This document shows positions 43,621-53,000 of a DNA stretch of 64,000 bases, piece after piece. Source of the DNA: CAZGOM01 sp964542875 (GTDB lineage Bacteria; Planctomycetota; Phycisphaerae; Phycisphaerales; Phycisphaeraceae); contig CAZIWA010000003.1 of NCBI GenBank assembly GCA_964542875.1, positions 1-64,000 of the forward strand, read 5' to 3'. A program made the translations under genes and the position numbers. Within the stretch, counting starts at the first letter, position 1. The number at the start of each line of letters is the position of its first letter. A model generated the notes under the pieces. It did no database searches. It was not told the DNA's origin and saw nothing but the letters and a program-made list of their open reading frames with translations.

Positions 43621-44379
43621 TCAGTCGTTAATGCCGATGGTGCCGGAGCCGGCATGATTGTTGCGGCCGATGAAGGTGAGGCCGGTTTTGTAGTAGCCCA
43701 TCAGGAAAGTGCCCGTTTGCCTTTCGACTTCGACGACGTGTCCGTCGGTCATCACGAAGTTGCGGCGTTGCTGATGGAGGTAGTCGTAGATGCGCACAGC
43801 GTTCCAGGTGGGGACGATCTGGTTGTAGCCGACGCTTTCGGCGTAAAGGGGGACTTCGAAATGGCGCATGGCCAACTGGCGGCTGTCGAGCCGGTTGGGG
43901 TAGTCGATGGTGACAGCGGTGCTGGGCTCGTTGGTGAGGTTGACGTTGATGGCGTAGGAGTTGTAGCCCCACATCTCAAATGCGCGCCAGGTGGAGGGAC
44001 ACTGGAGCACCTTCATCATGGCGGCGGGCGCCTTGATCCAGTTGGCTCCTGAAGCCGGTGAGGCGTAGATGGGCAGCATCTGGTTTTCGCTGGGGCCGTT
44101 CAAATAGCTTGAGAGCAGGAACATCCAGGCCCAGTTGCCGTAGCTGTTGGCTGAACTGACCAGAGGCGCGTAGCCCTTGTTTTCGCTGGAGTAGGCCGTG
44201 CTGGCGATGGCGACCTGGCGAAGGTTGGCCTTGCAGCGGATGTTGCGGGCGAGCTCCCGGGATTGGCTCAGCGAAGGGAGCATGAGAGAGATCAACAAGG
44301 CAATGATGGAGATGACGACCAGAAGCTCAACAAGGGTAAAACCGGGGTTACGGTTGGATGAATTGCGTGCTTGCGTCAT
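43621..44379 (-). CDS. Prepilin-like protein with H-x9-DG motif
   Basis: A 252-residue protein with leader RNSSNRNPG and then FTLVELLVVISIIALLISLMLPSL. The C-terminal His (LHQQRR) followed nine residues on by TDGHVVEV gives the H-x9-DG signature. The middle is an alpha/beta head with CQC-like spacing absent. It has its own promoter (44479-44507) and terminator, so it is a one-gene transcript. Exported by a type IV pilus/type II-like pathway encoded elsewhere; role unknown. Confidence 0.88.
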   Translation of the reverse strand: MTQARNSSNRNPGFTLVELLVVISIIALLISLMLPSLSQSRELARNIRCKANLRQVAIASTAYSSENKGYAPLVSSANSYGNWAWMFLLSSYLNGPSENQMLPIYASPASGANWIKAPAAMMKVLQCPSTWRAFEMWGYNSYAINVNLTNEPSTAVTIDYPNRLDSRQLAMRHFEVPLYAESVGYNQIVPTWNAVRIYDYLHQQRRNFVMTDGHVVEVERQTGTFLMGYYKTGLTFIGRNNHAGSGTIGIND

Positions 44380-44478
44380 GGCGAGGCTTTCTGACGTGAG
44401 AAGTGTAAAGTGAAAGTAGCCGGATGAAATACGGCGAGAAACAGGAATAAATCAACGCGGATAAACGCGTCAGCCCGA

Positions 44479-44507
44479 ATTATATGTAACGATCTCTAGT
44501 GTGTCGA
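44479..44507 (-). promoter_or_regulatory. Strong sigma-70-type promoter of the prepilin-like gene
   Basis: On the minus strand: -35 TCGACA (44502-44507), 17-base spacer and a perfect -10 TATAAT (44479-44484), about 100 bases before ATG 44379. A 7-bp hairpin (acggcca/tggccgt, 44545-44551 with 44557-44563) lies just upstream and could be an operator or the end of the DD-peptidase transcript. Confidence 0.6.
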
Positions 44508-44595
44508 TAGAAAAATCAGCCGTGCGAAAAATACGTACATAATCACGGCCATGAAGTGGCCGTATTCCCATGATGATGAGATATGAGATCAGGGT

Positions 44596-46125
44596 TTACT
44601 GTTTAGCGGCGGACTTCTTGGCGGGGGCATCGTCGAGCTTATCGGCGATGATGTCGACGAGCTCGTCCTGAAGCTGTTTGACGGGGACGCCCTTGGTGTT
44701 GTTGAAGATGAAGCTGAAGGCCGCGGTGCGTTCGTTTTTGCCTTCGCCGACGGTGACGAAACCCGAGAGGGAGGAGACGTTGTTGATGGTGCCGGTCTTG
44801 GCGCGGATGAGTGCGCCGCTGGTGGATTTGAAGCGTTTGGTGAGTGTGCCGTCCTGGCCGCCGACGGCGAGGCTGTCGGCGAAGACGGAGGCGAGCTTGG
44901 GGTCTTTGTAGAGCATCTCAAGGACCTTGACCATGAGCTTGGCGGTGACGCGGTTGTGCTTGCTGAGGCCTGAGCCGTCGGCGATGACGGCGTCGTTGGC
45001 GTCTGCACCGATAAATTTGGCGAGGGTGGTGACGACGAGCTTGCCGTCAGCCCAGGCGCCGGGCTTGCCGGTGATCTCATGCAGGGCGCGCTTTAAGAGG
45101 CATTCGGCGTAGAGGTTTTGGGAATCCTTGTTGCAGCGCTTGAGCACTTCTGCGATGGGCGTCTGGATGACGTGGAGGGTTTTGCCGGCGGGAAGTTTGT
45201 CATCCATGGTGGGGCGTGCGATGGCGGCGACGCTGATGCCCGCTTCGACCAGTCGGTTGGCCAGGAGCCTGCCGAAGTAGATCGAGGGGTTTTTCATGGT
45301 GACGTTCATGGGCTCTTCGTGAGCCTCTTTCAAGACGCCTTGAATGGTCATGTCGTTGTCGGGAGCGACGACGACGCCGAGCGTTTCCTTGGAGCCGGTG
45401 ACGGCTTTGTTGGTGATGGTGAGGAAGGGGGAGCGGGGCTCCACCTTGATGCTGGGGGCCTGGCCAGCGCGGGTGGGGGTGCCGGTGACATCGAAGCAGT
45501 TGGTGTTGATGTTGAGGCCGGAGACGGGCGCGCAGTACCAGCGGTCGAGCTGATCGGCGGGCCAGTCGGGATGGACCTGAAGGCGTTCAAAGACCCGGTC
45601 ATCAATAATGAGCCGGTCGACCTTGGTGACGCCGGCTTTCTTGACCTGATCGACCCAGAGTTTCAGGAGAGCTTCGAGGCTGGTGCCCGCGGCCTTCAAG
45701 ACTTTTTCGTCGCCGAAGGAAGGGTCGCCATCGCCTTCGACGATGAGCGTGTAGCCGTCGGTGGGTGTGGTGACGGAGGAGCCTTGCGCGACGTTCTTCC
45801 AGTTTTCGGGGGAGACGAGGATGAGCTTGGTTTTAAACGAGTAATCGGGTCCGAGGGTTTTGAGCGCGCAGCCGGTGGTGATGATCTTGAGGTTGCTGGC
45901 CGGCGTGACCTGGCGGTCCGCGGAGAAGCTCATGAGGACAGTGCCGGAAGTGACTTCCTCGGCGTAGATGCCGTAGTCCGTGCCTTGAACGAGCTTTGCG
46001 CTGCTGATGAGCTTGCGCGCCTGTTCCTGAAGTGGCTGGGCGACTGCGGTGGCGCCAAAGAGCGCGAGGCCGGCGAGAAAAGTGATGGACCGGGCCAAAT
46101 GGCGCTTGGATGAGGTGACAGGCAC
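44596..46125 (-). CDS. dacB: D-alanyl-D-alanine carboxypeptidase/endopeptidase, PBP4 (S13) family
   Basis: A 509-residue periplasmic peptidase that trims or cuts peptidoglycan cross-links. The signal ARSITFLAGLALFGATAVAQ is followed by the three active-site motifs: SNLK (Ser77-Lys80), SxN in SGLSKHNRV and KTG in IRAKTGTIN. The start is GTG at 46125, with AGGAG 8 bases upstream; an in-frame ATG at 46158 has no such site. Its presence fits the now accepted view that planctomycetes have peptidoglycan. It ends PAKKSAAKQ, a basic tail. Confidence 0.93.
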   Translation of the reverse strand: MPVTSSKRHLARSITFLAGLALFGATAVAQPLQEQARKLISSAKLVQGTDYGIYAEEVTSGTVLMSFSADRQVTPASNLKIITTGCALKTLGPDYSFKTKLILVSPENWKNVAQGSSVTTPTDGYTLIVEGDGDPSFGDEKVLKAAGTSLEALLKLWVDQVKKAGVTKVDRLIIDDRVFERLQVHPDWPADQLDRWYCAPVSGLNINTNCFDVTGTPTRAGQAPSIKVEPRSPFLTITNKAVTGSKETLGVVVAPDNDMTIQGVLKEAHEEPMNVTMKNPSIYFGRLLANRLVEAGISVAAIARPTMDDKLPAGKTLHVIQTPIAEVLKRCNKDSQNLYAECLLKRALHEITGKPGAWADGKLVVTTLAKFIGADANDAVIADGSGLSKHNRVTAKLMVKVLEMLYKDPKLASVFADSLAVGGQDGTLTKRFKSTSGALIRAKTGTINNVSSLSGFVTVGEGKNERTAAFSFIFNNTKGVPVKQLQDELVDIIADKLDDAPAKKSAAKQ

Positions 46126-46195
46126 TGGAAAGACTCCTTTCGCGGACACAGCCGGCATCCTGCCTGGCTGTTTGCAACGTGCATATTGTAGGGCA

Positions 46196-47842
46196 TCAGG
46201 CGTGGTGGCGCAGGGCGATGGGGGCGAGAGTTTCCACGAGCTCCCGCACGTTGGCCGGCTGAGAGCGCGCGGCAAGGAACTGGTCAGGCCGGATGAGGCA
46301 CCAGGCGGGGTCGATGCCGACGCCGTAAAGGGTGTGGGCGACGTTTTGCGGATCGCGCACCCAGCGGAGATTTGGCGTGGCGGGAGCGGGGGGCTGGTAG
46401 CCGGGCCAGATGCCGATGACGTTGGCATCCGGGCGCATCACCTGCATGGCTTCGGCAAGCTCCATGACGGTTTTGACGTTGGCTTTTTCATAGGTGGTGC
46501 CGGGGAAGGCGAGAAGCGTGTAGCGGCCGGAAAGGAGCATGGACCAGAGAGAGGCGGTTTGCCCGTCGGTGGTCTGGACGGCGGCATCGCGCGGGCGGGA
46601 GCCGGGGACGAAGCCATCGCCCGCGCCCATCCATGAGCCATGGTGGCGGATGAGCCCGGAGTGGGCGTATTCGATGTTCAATTCGGAGAGATGGGTGGCG
46701 GCAAAACGCTGGAACGCGGGGATGTGGGTGACAATGGAAAGGGCGGTATCGCGCATGAAGCGGACGAACGGCGATGCTTTCAGGCCGGTGCGTAGAAGCT
46801 TCGCGGTGCCTTCGACGACGGTAACGGCGACGGGGTGGCGTTCTTCCTGGTAGCTCTCGGCGACGGCGTTGGGATCGGCTACCCCGTCGACAAGGAGCTT
46901 GAGCTTCCAGCCGAGGTTGTAGGCGTCCTGCATGCCGGTGTTCATACCCTGGCCGCCTGCGGGGCTGTGGATGTGGGCGGCGTCGCCGGCGAGGAAGATG
47001 CGGCCTTCACGCATGCGGTTGGTAACGCGTTCATTGATGCGAAAGGCAGAGAGCCAGGTGGGAGAGTGGGGCTTGAGGTGATCCATGTTGGATTTTTCAA
47101 GCCGGTGGATGAACTCCAGAAGTTTGGGCGGGGAGGCGTCTTCGAGGTTTGCCCGGGTGGTGAAGAGCCGCCATGTGCCGTTTTCAACGGGGAAAATGAT
47201 AATGGGGCCGTCGGGGCTCCAGTTGATGAGGGCCTGGATTTTTTCGGGCGGGTGTTCGAGGGAGACGTCGGCGAGGATCATGTTGGTTTCGACTGTGACG
47301 CCTTGAAACTCAACGGGGATCAGGTGGCGGACGGCGCTTTTTGCGCCGTCGCAGCCGACGGCGTAGCGGGAGGTGACGGTGAAGGGGTCGCCGTTGATGG
47401 GCTTGATCTGGCTTTCAACGCCGATGTCGGTCTGGGTGATGCCGGTGAGCTCAAGCCCGCGTTCGATCTTGTGGCCGAGGGCTTCGAGCGCCTGGGTCAG
47501 CAGCGCCTCGGTGGAGCGCTGAGGGAGGAAGATCGGGTGAGGGTAGTGGGAGTGAATGCCTTCGTTGGGATGGACCACGCCCAGGCGCTTGCCCATGTCG
47601 TGGAGGACGAGGCCCTCAAACTGCATGCCGGCGGCCAGGAATGATTCCACCACGCCAAGGCCCGCGAGCGCTTCCAGCGTGCCGGGCCAGACGACCAGGG
47701 CCTTGGAGTACGGGGAAGGCGATGCGAGCTTTTCGATGATCCGGAAGGTCAAGCCCTGACGCGCGCAGGCGAGGGCCAGGGTGAGCCCGACGGGGCCGGC
47801 CCCGATGATCAGCACATCCAACTGGGAGGTTTGGTTACTCAT
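46196..47842 (-). CDS. FAD-dependent aromatic-ring hydroxylase-type monooxygenase
   Basis: A 548-residue protein with the FAD-binding GxGxxG (IGAGPVGLTLALA, about 12-24), the conserved GCDGAKS-type motif (about 165) and GDAAHIHSPAGGQGMNTG (about 285-302), as in the PheA/TfdB/MhpA group. The C-terminal 150 residues (RYTLLAFPG..VIGIWPG..CLIRPDQF) form the thioredoxin-like dimer domain of this group. ATG 47842 begins right before the Rossmann strand, so the longer open frame is rejected. It is divergent from an isochorismatase-family gene with 105 bases between. The substrate cannot be read from sequence. Confidence 0.9.
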   Translation of the reverse strand: MSNQTSQLDVLIIGAGPVGLTLALACARQGLTFRIIEKLASPSPYSKALVVWPGTLEALAGLGVVESFLAAGMQFEGLVLHDMGKRLGVVHPNEGIHSHYPHPIFLPQRSTEALLTQALEALGHKIERGLELTGITQTDIGVESQIKPINGDPFTVTSRYAVGCDGAKSAVRHLIPVEFQGVTVETNMILADVSLEHPPEKIQALINWSPDGPIIIFPVENGTWRLFTTRANLEDASPPKLLEFIHRLEKSNMDHLKPHSPTWLSAFRINERVTNRMREGRIFLAGDAAHIHSPAGGQGMNTGMQDAYNLGWKLKLLVDGVADPNAVAESYQEERHPVAVTVVEGTAKLLRTGLKASPFVRFMRDTALSIVTHIPAFQRFAATHLSELNIEYAHSGLIRHHGSWMGAGDGFVPGSRPRDAAVQTTDGQTASLWSMLLSGRYTLLAFPGTTYEKANVKTVMELAEAMQVMRPDANVIGIWPGYQPPAPATPNLRWVRDPQNVAHTLYGVGIDPAWCLIRPDQFLAARSQPANVRELVETLAPIALRHHA

Positions 47843-47947
47843 GGGTATGCTCCAGTTAAAGGGGACGCCGCCAAGTGAATTATGCCCTATGATTTCGACG
47901 GCGATGTGCCCTTGGAAGATGTTTTTTGCGTTTTGACGGAGACAGCC

Positions 47948-48499
47948 ATGACGACCCCGAGGTTCAAGGCAGGATATACGGCGGTGCTGGTGATCGACAT
48001 TCAGGAAAAGCTGGTGCCTCACATGCATGACCCGCTTTCAGTGGTGGGAGGGGCCGGAAAGCTGATCGACGGCGCCAACGCGCTGAAGCTGCCTGTTCTG
48101 GTGACGGAGCAATACCGCAAAGGGCTGAACCAAACAGTGCCGGAACTGGCGGAAAAACTGACGGGCGCGGTGTGCAATCATGAGAAGATGAAGTTTTCCG
48201 CGTGCATTGACCCGATTAAACAGGAACTGGCGAGGCTGGGCGTGCGCAGCGTGATCTTGTGTGGAATCGAGGCGCATGTGTGCGTGCTGCAGACGGCAAT
48301 CGATTTGTGCGATCTTGGATACATCACGGGGGTTGCGGTGGATGCGATCGGGTCTCGCAGGAAGGTTGACCAGGAGGCTGCGGTGATGCGCATGATCCAG
48401 GCGGGGGTGCTGCCGACGACGGTGGAATCCGCATTGCTGGAGGTGGTGCATGAAGCGGGGACGCCGGCGTTTAAAGCTGTGCTGCCGATCATCCGGTGA
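47948..48499 (+). CDS. Isochorismatase-family cysteine hydrolase
   Basis: A 183-residue hydrolase with the triad Asp in VIDIQEKL (about 17), Lys in the EKMKFSA segment, and nucleophile Cys in CGIEAHVCVLQTA. The form is like YcaC and related hydrolases of unknown substrate. ATG 47948 has GGAG at good spacing. It is divergent from the FAD monooxygenase and may share its control. The DinB gene follows 119 bases on. Confidence 0.9.
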   Translation: MTTPRFKAGYTAVLVIDIQEKLVPHMHDPLSVVGGAGKLIDGANALKLPVLVTEQYRKGLNQTVPELAEKLTGAVCNHEKMKFSACIDPIKQELARLGVRSVILCGIEAHVCVLQTAIDLCDLGYITGVAVDAIGSRRKVDQEAAVMRMIQAGVLPTTVESALLEVVHEAGTPAFKAVLPIIR

Positions 48500-48618
48500 G
48501 GGTGGAATTGTTTCTGCGGGGGCCTGGTGAGGTAGATTTTCCTCATCAGACATGCATCGATAGATTGCATCCTATGCTTGTCAGGTTTTCAGATCACGCT
48601 CTCTTTTAAAGGAATCCC

Positions 48619-49098
48619 ATGGACAGCGCCTATCTGTTTCACACCATTCGGGTCAATGTCGAATACGCGGGCATGCAGCTTAAAGATGTGCCGGATGAGA
48701 AGCTGGCGACGCAGTTTGGTGATTTTGTGAATCACCCGGCATGGAGCCTGGGGCACCTGGCGGCGATCGCGGATTTTTCAGCCGCCAAGTTTGGCCGTAA
48801 GGGCGTGGTGGACCCGGCGTGGGGCGGGCTGTTCATGAAGCAAAAGCCGTCCCCGGACCGGTCGCTTTACCCCGGCAAGGACGTGCTGCTGAAAGCGGTT
48901 AAGGAATCGCACGAGAATCTGATTGAAGGCGTGAAATCAGCGGACGAAGCGATGCTGCAAAAGCCTGTGGAAGGGTTCAACCATCCATGGTTTCCCAACC
49001 TGGGGTCGCTGGCGCACATGATCGTGCTGCACGATGCGAGCCACCTGGGACAGGTGACGGCTTGGCGGCGGTTGATGGGGTACCCGATCCTGTTTTAA
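48619..49098 (+). CDS. DinB-family four-helix protein
   Basis: A 159-residue protein of the DinB/YfiT type. The metal-binding histidines are visible: one in HPAWSLGHLAAI (about 40-50) and two in LHDASHLGQVTAWRR (about 139-145). Family members are thiol-S-transferase-like or stress-linked; the substrate is unknown. ATG 48619 has AAAGGA upstream. Convergent with the prepilin-like gene at 49107, 8 bases apart. Confidence 0.88.
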   Translation: MDSAYLFHTIRVNVEYAGMQLKDVPDEKLATQFGDFVNHPAWSLGHLAAIADFSAAKFGRKGVVDPAWGGLFMKQKPSPDRSLYPGKDVLLKAVKESHENLIEGVKSADEAMLQKPVEGFNHPWFPNLGSLAHMIVLHDASHLGQVTAWRRLMGYPILF

Positions 49099-49106
49099 GG
49101 ATGGGT

Positions 49107-49895
49107 TTACTGGTTAGACCAAAAGAGTGAACTGCCGGAAGTGGTGATGAGCGTCGTGCGGGAGGTGTAACGCACGCTGCCGTCGCACATGAGGGAGTTC
49201 CAGCCTTGCTGGTGGTTGGTGCGGGCAACGGGGGTGGAGCCGCCTTGGCCGACTTCCAGGTCATACCACATGGCGTTGGCGAGGGGGCGCACGCCCGAGT
49301 AGGGGGCGCGGAACATGGTGGGAGAGGTCCAGAATGAGGTGGTGAAGGCGACGCTGGCGCCATAGTCGGTGGCGCCGGTGGCTGCGGCGGGGGTTTCACC
49401 CATGAGAAGAACCTGGGAGGCGGAGCGGATCTCGCGGTCGCGGAGACGGTCGTTGATGACCGGGCCGCCTGGGGTGCCCGAACCCGTGAAGGGGATGATG
49501 CCGCCGTTTAACCCATAGGTGGGGCTCATGCCCTGGGCGGCGGAGACGATGGGCGGAATCCAGGGATTAGCAGGGCACCAGAGGACCTTGGGCCGGAACG
49601 TGGAGATCTTGTATTGGCCGAGGTAGTAATTGATGGCCACGACGTAGTTGCTGGCGGCTTCGGTGGGGAGCGTGCTCTGGTAGTTCCAGGCGTAGGGGTA
49701 ACAGCCTTTGAAGTCGTTGTTGTAGCCGGTCATGGCGATGGCCAACTGGCGTTGGTTGGAGCCGCAGACGGTTTTATGGGCAGTCTCCCGGGCTTTTTTA
49801 AGGGACGGCATCAGGAGTGCAAGCAGGACGGCGATGATGGCGATCGTGGCCAGGAGCTCAATGAGGGTGAAGGCGTATTGACGGGCTTTACGCAT
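49107..49895 (-). CDS. Prepilin-like protein with H-x9-DG motif
   Basis: A 262-residue protein with leader MRKARQYA and FTLIELLATIAIIAVLLALLMPSL, a KARETAHKTVCGSNQRQLAIAM segment typical of the planctomycete group, and a C-terminal His (NHQQGW) with CDGSVRY nine residues on. ATG 49895 is chosen because the leader follows; the frame is open to 50249. It is divergent from dnaE with 185 bases between. A -10-like CATAAC with TTGCAG upstream on the minus strand is a weak promoter candidate. Confidence 0.87.
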   Translation of the reverse strand: MRKARQYAFTLIELLATIAIIAVLLALLMPSLKKARETAHKTVCGSNQRQLAIAMTGYNNDFKGCYPYAWNYQSTLPTEAASNYVVAINYYLGQYKISTFRPKVLWCPANPWIPPIVSAAQGMSPTYGLNGGIIPFTGSGTPGGPVINDRLRDREIRSASQVLLMGETPAAATGATDYGASVAFTTSFWTSPTMFRAPYSGVRPLANAMWYDLEVGQGGSTPVARTNHQQGWNSLMCDGSVRYTSRTTLITTSGSSLFWSNQ

Positions 49896-50080
49896 GGCGA
49901 AGTCATCCGGATTGGGTGTGGAATTCAGACCAAGAAGCAGGACTTGAGCTCGGATTTTAAATGTTATGACTAAGTCTAGCGGGTGACTGCAAAAGCACCA
50001 ATACATATTTATCGCCGAGGATGATCCACAACACGGATTGACCAGGTGATTCCACGCGTGGCGGGGATACAATTGCCTCC

Positions 50081-53000
50081 ATGGCCAACCATTACGCCCA
50101 CCTGCATCTGCATTCGGACTATTCGCTTCTTGACGGCGGCAACGCGGTGGATGAGCTATGCAAGCGCGTGAAGGCGCTGGGGATGGACGCCGTGGCCGTG
50201 ACGGACCATGGAAACCTCTTTGGCGCGGTGCAGTTTTACAACGCGGCAAAGGATGCTGGGATCAAGCCGATCCTGGGGATCGAAGCGTATGTCGCGCCAA
50301 AGGCGCGCACGCTCAAGGAGAGCACTGGCGTGGCCGACGGCGGCTTTCACCTGGTGATGCTGGCGGAGAACAACACCGGCTGGGGAAACCTCCTAAAACT
50401 GTCGAGCGATGCGTTCATCAACGGCTTTTACTACAAGCCCCGGATGGACAAGGAAACGCTGACCAAGTGGGCTGACGGCATCATCGCCATCAATGGGCAT
50501 CTGGGGTCGTCCCTGGCGCATATCCTGCTTCGCTATCAGGCCACCAAAGACGCCAAGGTGTGGCAGGAAGCCATCGATGAAGCACGATGGCATGAAGCGA
50601 CGTTCAAACCCAACGAAAAAGGCGAGCCGCGTTTTTATCTTGAGCTGCAGAAGCACGCCATCCCGGAGCAGGAGGCGCTTAACGAATACATCATGCGCCT
50701 GGCGAAGGAAACCGGCATTCCCGTGGTGTGCGACAACGACTCGCACTACCTGATGGAAGACGACTGGGATGCGCACGACACGCTGTGCTGCATTTCCACA
50801 GGCAAGCTCAAGAGCGATACCGCCAGGCTGCATTACTCCAAGGACCTTTACGTCAAGAGCGCGGATCAGATGTCCGAGCTGTTCAAGGAAGTGCCCGAAG
50901 CGGTCGAGAACTCCAAAAAGATCGCAGACCGATGCAATGTGTCGCTGAACTTCAAGGCCAACCATGCGCCGGTGGTGAAGCTGATGCGCGAGCCCTCCAA
51001 GCCCAGGAAACCGCGGCCGGAGCTGGCGGGGATGGACCCCAGATGGATCATCGATACGCAGGAACCGGTGGGCTCCACGGAGTGGTTCAAAACGTATTGC
51101 TCGCAGTTTAAGCTGCTGCCGTTTGATGCGGTGAACGACAAGGAGATCAGCGCGGCGACGCTTAAGGAGCAGTGCGATGCGGCGCTGAAGGATCTTGCGG
51201 AAGCCGGCGCGGTGTGGCGCTACGGAGTGGAAGGGATTACCGATGACCACCGGGCGCGGCTCAACCGCGAACTGAAGGTGCTTTCCGACAAGAATATTTC
51301 GGCGTACTTCCTGATCGTGTGGGACTTCGTCAACGAGGCGCGCAGGCGCAACATCCCCGCGATCGCCCGTGGATCGGGCGTCGGCACCATGGCGGGTTAT
51401 GTGCTGGGCCTCTCCAACGCGTGCCCGGTGAAGTACGGGCTGCTGTTTGAACGCTTCACGGACCCGGACCGGTCGGAATATCCCGATATCGATATCGACA
51501 TCTGCCAGGATGGGCGGCAGGAGATCATCGAATACGTGAAGCAGAAATATGGGCACGTGGCGCAGATCATCACCTTTGGAACGCTCAAGGCGCGCGCATG
51601 CATCCGAGACGTGGGGCGAGTGCTGGGCATGCCGCTGCCGGACGTGGACAAGCTCTGCAAACTGGTGGGCGAAGGCCTGGACACCACGCTGGAAAAGGCG
51701 CTGGCGCAGGAGCCGGACCTCAAGAAGCTCTACAACGAAGACATGCTGGTGAAGAAGGTGCTGGACACCGGGCTGCGCCTGGAAGGCCTTTCGCGGCATG
51801 CCGGCGTGCATGCCGCAGGCGTGGTGGTGGCCACGCGGCCGCTGGATGACATTGTGCCGCTTTACCGGCCTGCGAATACGGACATGATCGTGACGCAGTG
51901 GGAAGGGCCCATCGTTGAGAAGGTGGGCCTGCTGAAGATGGACTTCCTGGGGCTGCGGACGCTTTCGATCATCGAGCGGGCCAAGAAGATCATCCGGGAG
52001 ACATTAAAGCCGGATGTGATCAAAAAGACGGTCCATGAATCGCGCAAGGCGCAGGGGCTGCCGATCAGCGATGCCGATGTGCTGGACCTGGACCGGCTAA
52101 GCTTCGATGACCCGAAAGTACTGGAGCTTTTCAAGCGCGGCGAAACCGCGGGCGTGTTCCAGTTTGAATCCGGCGGCATGCGCAATCTGCTTTTGTCCAT
52201 GAAGCCTGACCGGTTGGAAGACCTGATCGCGGCCAACGCGCTGTACCGGCCGGGGCCGATGGACCTGATCCCCTCGTACTGCGACCGGAAGCACAAGCGC
52301 GAGCCGGTGCCGAGCGTTCACTCCGTGGTGGATAAATACACGCAGGAAACGTACGGGATCATGGTGTATCAGGAGCAGGTGATGCAGGTGGTGCATGGGC
52401 TGGGCGGGATTCCGCTTCGCGCGGCATACACGCTGATCAAGAACATCTCCAAGAAGAAGCAGAAAGAGATCGACGCGGTGCGCCCGCTGTTTGTGGAAGG
52501 CGCCAGCAAACAGGGGCTGACCAAGGATCAAGCCGGGGAGCTGTTTGAGCTGATCCTGAAATTCGCCGGATACGGCTTCAACAAGAGCCACTCGACGGGG
52601 TACGCGATCGTGGCGTATCAGACGGGTTATCTCAAGACATATTTCCCTGCGCAGTACATGGCTGCGGTGCTGACGTTTGAAGCGGTCGACATCAAGAAAG
52701 TGACGGAGTATCGGGAAGAATGCCGGAACGTGCTGCGGCCGGGATCGACGCCCAAGGCGCAGGTTCGCGGTGTGGAAGTGCGCCCACCTGACATCAATCT
52801 TTCGGACAGCAATTTCACGGTGGTGTTTGATAAGGGTGAGGCACGCGATCCCGACCATGGGCACATCCGATTCGGGCTCACCGCGGTCAAAGGCGTGGGC
52901 GAGAAGGCCGTGCAGGCGATTATGGATGTGCGCGCCAAGACGGGGCCGTTTAAGAGCATCTTCGACTTCTGTGAGCGCGCGCCGATGGGCGCGGTGAACC

